From Balanoglossus misakiensis (taxonomy: Eukaryota; Hemichordata): a stretch of 64,000 bases of DNA. This document shows positions 1-12,897 of this stretch, piece by piece. The position numbers were made by a program, and so were the translations under genes. How positions within the stretch are numbered: position 1 is the first letter of the stretch; each line of letters starts with the position of its first letter. The DNA lies in assembly GCA_040954595.2 (NCBI GenBank), contig CM082580.2, positions 8,184,001 to 8,248,000 of the forward strand, in the 5' to 3' direction. The notes under the pieces were generated by a model. That model was given only the letters and a program-made list of their open reading frames with translations, searched no databases and was not told the origin of the DNA.

Positions 1-77
1 AGTGGTTTGTTTTTGATACAGTGATCCAATCGATTATTTGTGTACGATCTGACCTGCATCTCTAAGCATAAAAAATA

Positions 78-160
78 ATGTTGATCCACACACACACAGA
101 CACACACATACACACATACGGGTACATACATACACACTCACACACATACACACAGAGTGA
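78..160. repeat. CA/CACACATA microsatellite
   Basis: Imperfect CA-rich simple repeat (cacacaca, catacaca units). It lies beyond the last visible exon of the ankyrin gene on the left edge. A predicted short His/Thr-rich frame across it is only a translation of the repeat. Confidence 0.85.
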
Positions 161-337
161 AGACCAACTTTCATCCAAGTATTATGTAAAGTTATACGTC
201 CTGGCAATAATTATTAAGCTCAGATATATTTGTATTAATGAAGACACTCTAAGTTTCCTTCAAAACTGAAAAAAAGATCTCTTTCAAGATTAAATATGCC
301 ACATTTTATCATTGCTACATTTCAGATTTTCCCTCAC

Positions 338-3300
338 CTTTAAGTCTCGTTTTTATTTTCTTTGTCTTGGCCACTTCCACAGCAGTGTTGCCGCTGTCGT
401 CCACCAACAAAATATCAGCGCCGCGCTCAAGCAGTGTCTCTGCAATCTTCTGGTGGCCAGATTGAGCCTGTTGTAAACAGAACAAATGATGTCAACAATG
501 CCATCAACAGGTGTGCACAAACGATGACCTTGTGACCTGGCTGAAAAATTATTATATTTTCAGAAGAGGGAAATCAACAATGGATATGTTTATGTTTTTG
601 GTTCACTGGGTCATTGTCAATGACATGACCAAGACCTTAGTGCCTTTGTTGACTATAACAATTAGCATACAGTAGTGGAATCACTGTTATATTTAACTGT
701 TCGATTAGATTTTACCTGTGCTTTGAATGGCATATTACTGTCCCAAACACAAAACGTCAATTAACATACAATTGCCAGTTTGTACGGTACTCCAGCTATT
801 GTATAATCAGTGCTTTAGTGTTTCTGAAACAGATACTATTGTAGCTTTTTTCTATTTATTTATTTATTTATAAATAATGATGCCGGACTTACAGAGACAT
901 GTAATGGAGTGACACCAGCAAATCCCCGGCAGTTAACATCAGCACCCTTATTGATCAACGCAACCACCACATCAGACTGACCACTTTGGGAAGCAGAATG
1001 AATCGGTGCAAAGGAACGATTATCTTTGGAATCTATCACAGACAGAGAAAAATAAAATAAAGTGAGGGGTTGGAAGCACAATGTCCATTTACTTATATGT
1101 GACTTCAACTATGCTTCAACTCAAACAACTATACAGAGAACAAGGACAAGTCTCAGAAACTTGGTCAGACTTATTTTTAATCAACAGGTCTAATCCTTTT
1201 GTTGAGTCCACACAAACAGAATTGCTTATACACATGTCGCTGTATTAAACCTTGTTCAGGGGTAACCCCCGTTTGATGTCATGACAAGGTTTTCTACCAG
1301 GCATCAAGGTTAATAATAAACTCTCGCACAACTGAACAAATTTTACTGGTACCTGGCAAATACTAGCAGCAAAAGTATTTGCAACGAACAAAGCAATGTG
1401 AAACTTGCATATCGGCACGTAAAACTGACCGAGCTGTGGACTCAGAAATTACGGACCACAAATTTAGTTCAACTTACCAACTAACGGACAGTCTTTCAAC
1501 ATCAGACAGACCACTTTTTCTGAGGAGGGACTTTTACAAGAAGATGCCAAATGGATGGAGGATTTCCCTTCTGGGTCAGACGCTGTTACATCACTGTAAA
1601 ATCAACATGAAATATCAAAATAATAAACAGCTTGACCCATTATTTTTTACTAAAATTCATGAATTCTTCAATTTTGCATCAACACATCAGTTAGATACCA
1701 AATCTTTCTGGCTTAATTTACTTTTTTTCATTTCATAGTTTGGATTGACTGAATGTCTAAGAATAGTTGACTTCTCCTGTTTCTACTTATTTCTGCATTT
1801 ATTCAAGAAATAATCTGAATTTTTTAAAACAAGAAAACTTACGATCGTTTTTGCACCAATATGGACACCACTTCCACAGGGTTGTAGTTTTTGGCCGCTC
1901 TACCAACTGAAGAAAAAGTTTGGCAATTTGAGAAAATACAGTCAAGAAAGGGTAATTCAGGACATCTAAATCCCTCAGGCAAAGATCATTAATACTGGTT
2001 GGAAGTTACTGCTTGTAGTATTAAAGACTTGTCAATGTGCATTTGTTTTCTGGTCTTGTTGATATGGGGGTCACATTTGAGAGTGGGAACCTTCCTCTGT
2101 CTGGAGTACATATTTCATTGCATAGAAATCTAAACTTCAATTAAGACCCGACACTGAGAAAGCTTTCGCAACTATAGAACAAGGTCAGCTATAGTGTCGC
2201 AAGCAATGTCAAATGCCCAGACTTCTGACTCAAGCCGATCCCGGATGAACTTGAACATGTTTTTAATCCCCAAGACTCTGTGGCTATAAGAGCCCACCTC
2301 CCAAGACCCTGTTCTGTTCTGTCTGGCACAGTTCTATCGTGGTAACAAGGCCAATTGTTGCATTGTCACGCACACGCACACAATGGAGGTTGACTTACTT
2401 TTCTCAAAGAGATCGATATCCCTTGTGACCAGAAGCAATGGTGTGTAACCGTCGGCGTTGCGACAGTTGATGTCCAACATTTTGCTCTCGCTCTGTAGAG
2501 ACAGACACACACATACAGAGACCAAGTCAATATTGTAGTCAGAGTCTTTTCTCAAAGCTCAATAGCAACATCACAGGTTTCAGGAAACTGTCAGTATTAT
2601 CACTATACACAATAATTTAAATCAGAAATGCAGTTTTCCATTTGAATTATTTTTTTCATAATGATCTGACTTAAGTGACAATGATTCTGGAAAAAGTTTC
2701 AGTACTTTGTTCATTACAAGCAATGTTTGATGCAAATCCTAGTGGTATAAATTTCACTACATTTACGAATAAATAAATAATTTTTTATCAACTCACCAAG
2801 ACTCTCTTCAGCACCTTGACATTGCCCTGCCAAGCAGCCTGCAGCAGATGTCTCGGAGTGCACCCGGTCCTCTCTACAGAATCTAACAAAATTGTCCTAA
2901 TACTAACGGAGGCAACATCCAGAGCTGTCTCGTTGTCATAGTTACGTAGAGTAATGTCCGCACCGTATTTCAGCAGCAGCTGTACGATCTGAAATCAGAA
3001 AATGAAATTGTTGATTTAAGAATTCTTGTCATTTCTCTTTTTTATTCAGGTTGCTGCGATGTGGTGCAAGATATTTGTTTACCAAAATTGACATGCATAA
3101 TTTGTTTCTATACTGATGGCAACCACTAAATTCCTTGAATATACCAACACTCTATATTTTTCATCTGAACAAAAATCTACATAGTACATCAGATGTTTCT
3201 GAGAATCTCCACAGGGAGCCATGACCATCTGGGAGATCATCACTTTTGCAGGAAACTGTTAATAATGACTGGTCTGGGTCAAAACATGTCTCTTTATTTA

Positions 3301-4748
3301 CGTTGGGCAAAATTTGGAAACTGTTTTACTGGTTTTTGCTGGGACATGTAGGGAAGACATATTGAGAATACTAATCAAATCTACCCCCTGGTTTGTTTAT
3401 GCTTGAAGACCTATCACCTCTCATGTCATTCAAAACCATGACACCATTGAAATCAGAGTGGCTATATATGTTCAGTATAGCATGCCTGTCAATATTCGTG
3501 TCACTTTACTCTGAACTTTAAAGGATGGAAGGTTAACTCAAGGGCCCTATTTCAACTTCCCTACAAACAGTGTATCAGTCTGTTACCTCTCATAGCGGTA
3601 TCATGGGATAGAGTGAACAACATGAGAATGGCATTTTACTACAATAATTTTTGGTCCAAGTGAAAATACATATCTTTACATTTGTAACTATCATGTAAAC
3701 AGCTGGGAAGAAAAAGAGAATAGTAACTGACCTTTGTATGACCTCGCTTAGTAGCCCATATTATAGGTGTATTACCCGTCCTTTGGTCTTTGCAGTCAAC
3801 ATTGATGTACTGCAAAGAAAACATTTAATAGTTATTGTAATTACCACGATCCTTGTCCCGTCAATAGTAGTTAGCTGCTTGAGGGTTAAACAGAAAATAA
3901 ACCAAAATCTATTTGGGATATGGTCTTGCAACAAATTTCATCCATTTGGTCACAAAATAAGCCTATAATATGTGTGCATTTGTCAAAATACTGATCCACT
4001 ATTAAATCCTGTCACTGTGCAGAAGACACACTCAGAAAATTATCTGTACCTCCTGACTCATCCGCTGCAGAAATTCGGAAACCTTCTGATAATTTCCATC
4101 TCTGGCTGCCGCAAGGAACTGCTGCTCCGTGTCCTGTGCTCTGCCGTCGTTGAAGATGTGAGCCGCCAGGTTGTGGTAGGATTTCAAGAGTTCCTTGTTT
4201 CTATGGGAACTGGTCGAGCTGGCACTGGACGCGTTGCTCCTGTCAGAACCTGGTCTGAGATGATCATCTGTGACAAGATAAAGTTAATTAAGTTCATTTG
4301 GTTGGAAAGATGTCTATATCACTTGTATCTCAAGTTCTGGCAAAAAAATCATATTTTCCTGCATAATAATAGTTAAGTGCTAACACCATTTAGAAAAAGG
4401 GAAAGCACCATGCTGGCCCAGTGTTGGCACTGTGATAACAAACTGTATACAGAATGCCAGCACAAGCCCTGCCTACAGATGATGCCACTATGCTAGCTCA
4501 GGTTACTGAAGTGCTAGCACAAGGCTACCCTAGTGTTAGCACCCTGCTGACACAGTAGGATGAGGAGTTGGCACTGAGCTAGCCTGTGGTAAATAAAGCA
4601 GGCTAGTCTGGTTACCTCAGTTCCAACTCAGAAAGGAATTTGAGAGTTGCGGTTACCCTTGCCAGGTGCAAAAATTTACTCATTCACTTGAAGATGGTGT
4701 GAACATACCTTTGTTTACTTGCAGAAGATCTTCAGACATGGTTCTCAT
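338..4748 (-). CDS. Ankyrin-repeat protein, 5' part (C-terminus beyond left edge)
   Basis: Nine minus-strand exons join in frame: 4709-4748, 4050-4267, 3732-3809, 2797-2988, 2399-2492, 1843-1906, 1478-1593, 893-1032 and 338-467, all with AG/GT borders. They encode about 357 residues and the last ends in phase 1, so coding continues past the window edge. After a Ser-rich N-terminus (about residues 14-45), ankyrin-type helices run from about residue 65 to the end, with recognisable units such as TPIIWATKRGHTKIVQLLL, GADVNCRGFAGVTPLHVS and GHQKIAETLLERGADILL. The repeats are irregular, with insertions between about residues 140 and 260. Start: ATG at 4748; a second ATG three codons later (4739) is also possible. 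Ankyrin repeats mediate protein-protein contacts. I recognise the fold but not the specific orthologue, because no second domain is visible in this part. The 1478-1593 exon is needed to keep phase between its neighbours. Confidence 0.85.
4375..4590. repeat. Degenerate minisatellite with TGCTAGCAC-type units
   Basis: Intron 1 of the ankyrin gene carries about ten diverged copies of a short motif (GTGCTAACACC, TGCTAGCTCA, GTGCTAGCACAAGG, TGTTAGCACCCTG, GTTGGCACTG) spaced roughly 20-25 bp. The core TGCTAGCA is self-complementary. Copy boundaries are blurred, so this is an old repeat. Confidence 0.55.
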
Positions 4749-7594
4749 CTTTTAGTGTTTTTCACCTTGTTTGTACATAAATTAGTAAACTCTCGTCTGT
4801 TGTGTAACTACAGCCTATTGCCATCTTTTAAACCATTCTATCAGTCGACAAGAGCTTGATCTGTCATCATTCTAAAAGAAAGAAAATGCTGTCTTTAGAT
4901 GCATATAGGGTGTGTTTATGTATGTGGAGCAATTGAAAAACAACAATGACAAACAAGAACAAACAAGAGTTCAAACGGAGGGGATCTGTTTACCAACAAC
5001 AACAAAAAAGTTTACCTGGCAGCGGAGAAAGTATAGCACTGCTATTTGCGTTCTAGAACAGTGATCTAATTGTCTTGTTGACCACAAAGGGATCTATCGG
5101 TAGCTCTTTATAACTGGGGCCCCATCTCATTCATTGTTCAACCCCAAATTACCATTCATGTCTGCACTGCTATATTATGACGCTTTCCTTTGTCGCCATG
5201 CAAATCGCACCAGCAGTGCACACACACATAGCATGCTTATTGTATTCGTTTGTCTTTTTAATGTGCAGGCTAATGCCTTGCGAATGTTGCTACTTATTTC
5301 GGAATGGCTGTTAATGATGAGGGCACCAAAGATACAGTTAGGATGTACCGGTAGTCAACAACACAGTCTAAGATTCTGGGATTTAAATACACCCAGTATT
5401 ATATAACACACGATTTATTCACCAGAAAAGATGGGGTACCGGTACTCAGTATAAAGATAACATACTTTCATTCAGACTTTGCATAACAATGAATGATACA
5501 AATCAATTAATATAATTTTATGAATGAAAAGAAGTCAGTGTACATAACTGACATTGAATATAAAAATTTCTTGAAAGTGTCATTTTGATAAAAAATGTGT
5601 ATATTTTCAGCCACATTTTATAATTCAAAATTCAAATTGGTTCATAGCATATACAGGGGAAAAAGGCCATGATTGACTGCATGTACTACCCTACACATTA
5701 CTCACAGATCAATCCACCACTGTATGGCTACGATTGGCTTCTAGTAGATTAACCCTTTTTAAATATGCAAATTATGTGAACATAACTCTGTAAGTAGTTG
5801 AACCACTAACACAAATTAAATACAAAAGCTTGGAAGGACAAAAGAATTAAATCCACTTTGCTTCCATAACTACTCCATTGTAAATTCTCTTTCACTGAAA
5901 TATGAAATATCCAATTACACAAAGAAAATCAAATTATAGAGAGTGGAAGCTGATTGCTTTATTGCCATATTTATATGAAATAGTACACAAGCTAAGGTAT
6001 CAATTTTGTTAACCTATGAAATAAATTCAGAATCTGGTCGTGGCAGTAAATTTGCCATCCACGATTTGTTATTCTTGCGCATGAAAATATGTAGTCATAA
6101 TTCTCTAGGTCCTAGCTCACCTCTGATTTCAAAAGCAGAGGATTGCAGTGACTGGGAAAAATGCATCACAGTGACCTTAAGTATATTACATGCAGTCACA
6201 TGCCAAACTACCCAAAACTTTAATTCCCCCGTTATAAAAAAGCTAAATTTGCGAATGGGTTTTTTACTGCATTCCTTATGTCAGAAAAGTACGGTGATTC
6301 CCCCCAACATTACAGAAACCAGGAAATAGTCTTCAGAGATTGAGCTACCAGTTTTCAAAAGCTCTAACCTCAGTGATGACGAGACCAGGAAAGGAAACCC
6401 CGTCCAGAAATAAAAATGTCACCACCAGCGAAAGGAGGAAATTGGAAAGATGGGTGCAAAACAATCACCACCTGAAATTTACTAGGTTGTAAATTTGTAC
6501 ATTTCCGATAGATACTAGTCACTTGGTGTATGTTTTATGGTTTTGTGTGTGTATTTTATGTCACAATATGAAAATATTCCCACCAGAAAGTCTATTCATA
6601 ACCTGTAACAAAACTAATAAACTCCAGATATTGCGATTAATACTGCCACACAAAATGAATGGAAGCAAGTTGTGTGATCACATTCATCTTCTAATCCATT
6701 CCATGTTATTGTGTCTGCTTATTTCTTTGTATTTCCATAGACCCTATTGCAATTACGCATTCAGAATTAAGGTGCAATGTCTGTGACCTTGACTTTGGTA
6801 ATTCCCGCAGACGGATTAGGCTGAGGTTGTTGAACCTGAATTCTCAATTTAATACCAATATTAACAACAATTTTACAATGCTCATGATCGACACTATTCT
6901 AGTTTTTATATAGTTTTAATATAACATGATTACAATCTGAATTTGAAATATCAATCATTTTAATGAGTTATATCATATATAGTATATTAAATATGCATAT
7001 GTCCTTTTTATACAACTTCATTTCCTTGTTTGGTCTCTCTGTACACCCAGTTTTTCGACCAAAATTCAGGAGTGATCGTGAAAATTGTCACGTACTAAAT
7101 GAACCACTCAGCTACCTTGATGGAGCTATCATTTCTGCGTGGACAATGAGAACAAAACTGCTGCATGCCTGGATTGGGAAGTTAATCTTTAATTATTCAA
7201 AACGTAGCTGCACTCAACATGAGCAGAATTAATGTAAAAATTGGCAAAACCCCGGACCAGCTGCTCTACTTTCTGCTGTGACATTTAATATTTGCATAAA
7301 ATCATATTTGCATAACGTTTATTATTCATGTTTGTATGTCTCGGATATTCCATTTTCCCGCAAGGGGGGTGGAATCTTGCATGCTTCACATATTTTACCG
7401 AAGCAGATCAAACATTTCTGACATGATAGAAATTTACATCTAGTGATAAGAGCTAAACTTTAGTAATATTTAATTAATTTATATTATTTTAAAAATTGTG
7501 CTGACATTAAAGAGACACATACACGCATACAATTTTACAAAACTACCCCTGTGACCAAATGGTACATTTCTGATTGAAAGCATTTCAAAACAGT

Positions 7595-7656
7595 ACCACG
7601 TGGTGACCCGGAAGTTGCATTATGTACCATACAATGTTGATGGACAGCCACGTGGT
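7595..7656. promoter_or_regulatory. Paired CCACGTGG E-boxes with ETS-like site
   Basis: Two palindromic E-boxes, ACCACGTGGT at 7595-7604 and CCACGTGG at 7648-7655, flank a CCGGAAGT ETS/GABP-like motif at about 7609. CACGTG is bound by bHLH-ZIP factors (MYC/MAX, USF, TFE families). No transcript can be assigned nearby, so function is only inferred from motif clustering. Confidence 0.3.
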
Positions 7657-8878
7657 TTTTTACTACAAAATTTAAATACTGGGTTAATTGCAAGGGGACA
7701 AAAGGAGCCCCATTATGGAGGGAGGTGCGGCACCAAAAATTGAGTGTGCATTAATTCACCGACTATTTCGTGTACTCGTTATATTGATGGTTGAATATTG
7801 AAACAAGAAATAACAGAAATATCTCAATAAATGTAGTCATTAAAAAATACAAAGAAATGAATGTTTGTTATTATTAAAGAAACTGCAATTTCAACGAATG
7901 GGTCGAAAAATTTTCAGAGCAAGTTCTGATGCATTTTAATTTTAAAGAAATATAATGTGCACATGATCATTTCCGCTTTCCGTTTTTTTCCTTTTTTGCC
8001 TCAAAAATTGGATTCTTGTCGCAAAAAAGAAGCAATGTCAAACAGAAAAGGGGAAGAGCAGATAAGTAGGATATAACCGTAGGTTGTACAAGCCATAAAT
8101 TTAAAAGAAAATTTCAATTAGATCTTTATCAAAGGCAAGTGATCACGAATGGAATCATCTACTCTAAAGAAATTTCTGCAACATTCGACTGCAAACTGAA
8201 ATAAAGACACTTTAAGCGTAATTGTTTTTGGAAAAAAGTGTGTGATTTGCTTGCAATAGAAATATATTTAAAATACAAAAAGAAAATGTTACGAAAACCC
8301 AACTTTAGTAGAGCGTCCCGGAGCATTGTATAAAGTACATGATTATGATCTTTGATGCCAAGTTGCAAAATTATATGAATACTCATGATTTAGATGTAGA
8401 TTAGATTAAGAAAAATAAAAACTTACCAAGATAATTGTACAAAAACTAGTAATTTTACGTTTCATCCAATACTGAGCGCAAGAAGCCTGCACGGCTGGCA
8501 AACAGCAGATGTTCATATGGCCACAACCAGCAGATATTTGGGAACCCGTCTGTGCATAGTCGTGTGTGCTGCGTTATGTGCATAGAGTGCGTTCCTATTG
8601 TAGTAGTAGCATTACAGACAACAGTGACCCCTAACTCCGAAGCCTTTGTTTCTGACGACCTTGATGACATCCCTAGGCGAGTGATTTTTCTATCATTAAT
8701 CAAATATTTATGACTTGTACCGATAATCCATTTTTTCAACTAGGTTATTTTTTTACACATTTGTTTATTATGCTTTATTGAGTCACAACATGTCACAAAA
8801 TTTTAAATCCTGCCATGTAGGCAACACTCTGACAAAATCTTGTGTGTGAGTTAATTAATCAATTTTTGTCACATACAG

Positions 8879-9013
8879 TGTACAGCCCATCTCCAACCCA
8901 TGATCCACTGGTACCGTGATAGTGACATGGAGTACAAAAGAGTAACGATATGGGACTTCTCGTACCTGAAACACCCCTACCATGAAATGGTCTGCTCCAG
9001 AACAAGGTACTGA
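8879..9013 (+). other. Candidate orphan coding exon (45 codons, ends in TGA)
   Basis: After an acceptor-like acatacag, a frame of 44 residues reads to TGA at 9011-9013, or to a possible donor (AAG|GTACTG) at 9005. The peptide has a protein-like mix rich in Trp, Tyr and His (contains HWYRDSDMEYKRV and WDFSYLKHPYHEM) and no low complexity. I could not connect it in phase to other exons and do not recognise a family. It could be a terminal exon, a pseudo-exon or chance. Confidence 0.25.
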
Positions 9014-10584
9014 AACAATCTCATTTGTCATGGCTGTCCACGATTACGAACAATAGAAAACTGGAAGAAGACAGAAGCTACTCGGGACCTTGAGTTGAAT
9101 ATTTCACCTTGCCAGGATCTCATCACAGATAGAGTGACATCATCCTCAATAATAGACACGTATCGCCCAATCAAAAATGTTTCAAAGCATCGGCTAGCAT
9201 CAAAGTAATTATAGCGATCTCAAAAATCAAGCAAGATACATATATTTTAATTTTCATAAATGCTGGTATAGTTACATGACTGTCAAAGGGGTAGTACTCA
9301 TTTTGAAGATATGGAACCATTCCAGTTAATGTACATAATGTCCACTTTGAATACATGTACAGTAAAAAGCACAATACCGCAATATGTACCAGAGGAGCGT
9401 ATTCATAACAAAGGTATTTGCATACATTTGAATAAGAATAAACAGCAACACAGGCTGTTCTCTATTCTCTTTGACTTGAGAAGACTGTTGAATAACTTGA
9501 TGTTTTGGCCTTTTTTTAAACTGCTCACTTTATCGGAATATTTGTGCATATCCCACTTTTGTAGCAGAGTTGATTGCGTTTGAGTAACTTCACCCAAATG
9601 GAAATTATGGTCAAAATTCAGTAGTTTCTCAGATAGTACCGAAGTAGGCGGTGATATACGAACCATGTATTACCTGCAGTATTGGTATACATAAGTCCTT
9701 TATGTGATACCTATATTGCTTTTAAAAATAGCTATAACATATAACCCTAGACTGGCCTTTCCTTGAACATTATACCTACAGGCTGCAATGTGCATTTCTA
9801 AACAGGGGGTGCAATCTAACAAGATTCGTGATGGGATTTCCACCATTGTCTAATTATTTAATTGTTCTTGTTGTTGTTTTCACACACTGGCCCAGAGCCA
9901 AAAGTTACATGCCATCCATTATATCAAGATTACGAAAAAGGTTAAGAAGTGCCATGGACACCTGTTGTAAAGCAAAGGCCTAACAATAATCATCAGGAAC
10001 CTTTCTGAAAACAATGAGATTATTTCACTATAAGTATAAACTGTTAATAAATTTCATCAGAGAACAGATTAGCGTGGAAGATTTCTGACAGTTATAACGG
10101 TGTATGGACCATTTCTATTCTAATCGCTTTCACTGGCATCAGACCCTTAAACAATGTCACTACTATATCTGAACTTGAATTCAGGACGTCTTTTGTCGTG
10201 GTCAACAATAACTTTCAGGGTCAGTCTGAGTTTGGCCGTCACGACTGAGGTCAAGGGCAGCTGCTATTGCCCCACTGATTTTTTTTTCAGGACAATTGAA
10301 CTTGATTTACAGATTTGGTAGCAACCATGATATCCACATATCATTGTTATGAAACACATACTGAGAAACAACACTGTTTCTGGTATTCATTCAGTCATCC
10401 AAGTAATCGTCTCAAAGCAAACTTTAAATATTTTTTTGAGATCATCAAGAATCCAGGTCACATGTTGACCATCACCTTTGTACAACTACAATTGAAGGTG
10501 AACTGAAATCTGAAGAATGCACCTTAGGAGAGTTCTGGAAACTTGAGAGTGGCTTTCTTTTCATACGCATGCTTGCCAAAAGTG

Positions 10585-10662
10585 TAAGTGGATCGTCCTG
10601 GCCTCAATTCGTGCACCGTCATACTTACAGCCAACCTGACCCTAGTTCGATTCTGCCACACT
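10585..10662 (+). repeat. tRNA-like / SINE head fragment
   Basis: An A-box-like TGGCCTCAATTCG at about 10599 is followed about 45 bp later by a good B-box-like GTTCGATTC at 10645-10653, the spacing of a tRNA-derived pol III promoter. No cloverleaf with a paired acceptor stem is evident, so a SINE head or decayed tRNA copy is the likely reading. Confidence 0.35.
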
Positions 10663-12394
10663 GCATCACACCTTTCAATTTCAAATAAATCTTAGAGTTT
10701 CACACCCGGGGCACTTAATCCAATAAAAAAGTTTGCTCCTGATTCATTGTTTTCAATGGGATGGACTGACCCATATGTATGCGGACAAACTCACCAAGAT
10801 GAAATTCTAGTAAATATTTATCAAGCAGATTTTTTGATACCAGGTAAGTCACATGCTATTTACTGGTATGAAAGTTCACATGGGGTCAGGGTAAATAACC
10901 ATAGAAACAGGATTTTGACAGTTTCTCTTCTCTTTTCTCTATAGTACTTAACACCATTTCTGAAATATTAGTTCCCTTTGTACATCAGACAGACTGTCAC
11001 CATATCAGTGCTGGGACTCATGGCAGGATTTGATTGGACTGACCTCTGACCCAATCCCAGCATTCCAGTGGACTGCAGTGATGATTTGTGTTCCTTAAAA
11101 TCACCTTAAACCAGCATGTGCACTTTGTGGTGTGTGTGCAGGCTCTGTTCAGAAAAATGTTCTCAACATTTACACAAAACCAGCATCTACATGCTACCTT
11201 ATTAGTTTTCAGAAGAAAACTTAATGTCAAACTCTACTGCAAAACATGACATGTCCCAAGCAAATAGCTGGTTCTGATCCATATGTCCTTACATCACCTG
11301 AATCTTGTTGAGGAAAATCCTACTGCAGGGCCAACAAGATGTTCAGAAGTTTATTTACCGGAAAGTGTCATGTTTTGATAAACCCTTTTGACCTTGTTTA
11401 TAAACATTACATCCACTGGGAGCAAAGCCAACAACAGTCATAACACCAACCATTTCCTTACTTTTTCTTTATTTGTTATAAAGTCACCAGGTGTTTTGAT
11501 GAGATTCTAAAAAACACAATAAACAGCCAATGGCCACAACAACACAACTATTTTCACTGCATAATAATATACGGTGTTATTAAGTTCTGCCAGGATGGAG
11601 AAAGTTTTTGACCTCAGAGAGGACAATAGAAGCAGTCGCTTGAAGACACAAATCTTAAATCTGCCGGTGATTTACAGCATTGAAACAGTATGCAGTTACG
11701 GAGAATAAATACTTGTTTATCTCTTTTTGATAAAAGCGCCAATGACAGGATATTGACAAATGTGGAAGTGACGACGGCACGTAATATAATTCTGAAAATT
11801 CCAATGCACTGGCAAGAACCCCTGAAAAGACCACGTACGACAAACCAGTGCTATTGTTTGCCCTGCTCTGAATTGCTGCCATGGCTATACCTTTCTTGTG
11901 TTCGGTTTCTTTTGTCCATTATCCCCGGTAACACTGAGGGTGCAGACAATGGCTGTAAAGTAGGAGCTATAAGGTCACAGACTTGCGCATTCACACGGCT
12001 GTACCTTGCCGATTTTCTGTGAAGCAGTATGAACACTTTGTCAGAAGGTGCAGAGACAGAAGTGATTTTTTTTAAAATTTGAACACTCGGCTTTTGTTGG
12101 GTTTAGAGCGTTCTTAAAGGAGTAATTATTTAGTAATAACCAGTAGGTATGTAAGCTATAATGGTTTAGTTGGTATATGTATTTCAACAGCAATAGGTAT
12201 GTTAAGTACTGGGTGCATCATTGTCTACCAGAATAAACAATATGGCACTGCAGAGTCTAGATGATACAAATAAAATATCTTGTGGTGTTCATCACTCAAA
12301 ATACTGTCAAGACCTGCGACAACCTGTGGCTTGCATTTTTATGGAGTCCTGTCCCTAACTTGAGACAAAGAATGTTGGCATGTACGTGATACAC

Positions 12395-12631
12395 TTAAAC
12401 TAGTTTATGGCCATCTTGGAGGACCACTGGTAAACCCAGGTATTTGGGTTTAATGTGACCGTAATCAAAGTTAATAGGAGGCTTCTGATCCAGGCAGTTG
12501 GTACGGTTGCCAGGTTCGGATCTCTTTAGCATTTCAAATGAAAACATTGCGTCGGCACTGTGAAAAGGTCCTTGTGCTGTGATGTCCCTGTGGCCGGACA
12601 ACAGCCAGTTGGCGAGAAAATGTCGTTTTAG
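12395..12631 (-). other. Candidate coding exon of an unidentified gene
   Basis: A minus-strand frame of about 75-85 residues ends at TAA (12395-12397). It has balanced, protein-like composition (includes FHSADAMFSFEMLKR and PPINFDYGHIKPKYLGLP) and possible AG acceptors at its 5' side. Two RFX X-box-like palindromes sit about 230 bp upstream with respect to its direction, which would suit a ciliary gene. I could not find a phase-compatible first exon: the obvious GTAAGC donor at about 12803-12808 gives a mismatched frame from its nearest ATG. The gene, if real, is not recognised. Confidence 0.35.
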
Positions 12632-12862
12632 GACTCTACCAATGATTTCTACGCTCTACACCAGAACATATCCGTTTCAGATCAACTACACACATTACAG
12701 TACTGATGAATTCTTTGATATAAGTATATTACAAACCTTTAAATACTAACACTAGAAATTCACAAATGAATGGATTTCTTTGTCCGTATCACAAGCTGAA
12801 GCTTACCAGACAGGCATATGCTCAAAACACACCTTGTTTCCTTTCCTCCCCTGAGAGTCTTT

Positions 12863-12897
12863 GTTACCGGGTAACCAGATGCTGTTGCCATGGCAGC
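12863..12897. promoter_or_regulatory. Two adjacent RFX X-box-like motifs
   Basis: GTTACCGGGTAAC (12863-12875) is a perfect match to the X-box form GTNRCC-N-RGYAAC, and GTTGCCATGGCAGC (12884-12897) is a near match eight bases further on. RFX factors bind such palindromes in promoters of ciliary genes. They lie upstream of the minus-strand candidate exon at 12.4-12.6 kb. Confidence 0.4.

Noticed and set aside
3972-4376. 134-codon plus-strand open frame
   Set aside because: Antisense to exon 2 of the ankyrin gene, whose minus-strand frame joins in phase to eight other exons.
8455-8739. 94-codon minus-strand open frame
   Set aside because: No domain, no splice neighbours and ordinary intergenic composition.
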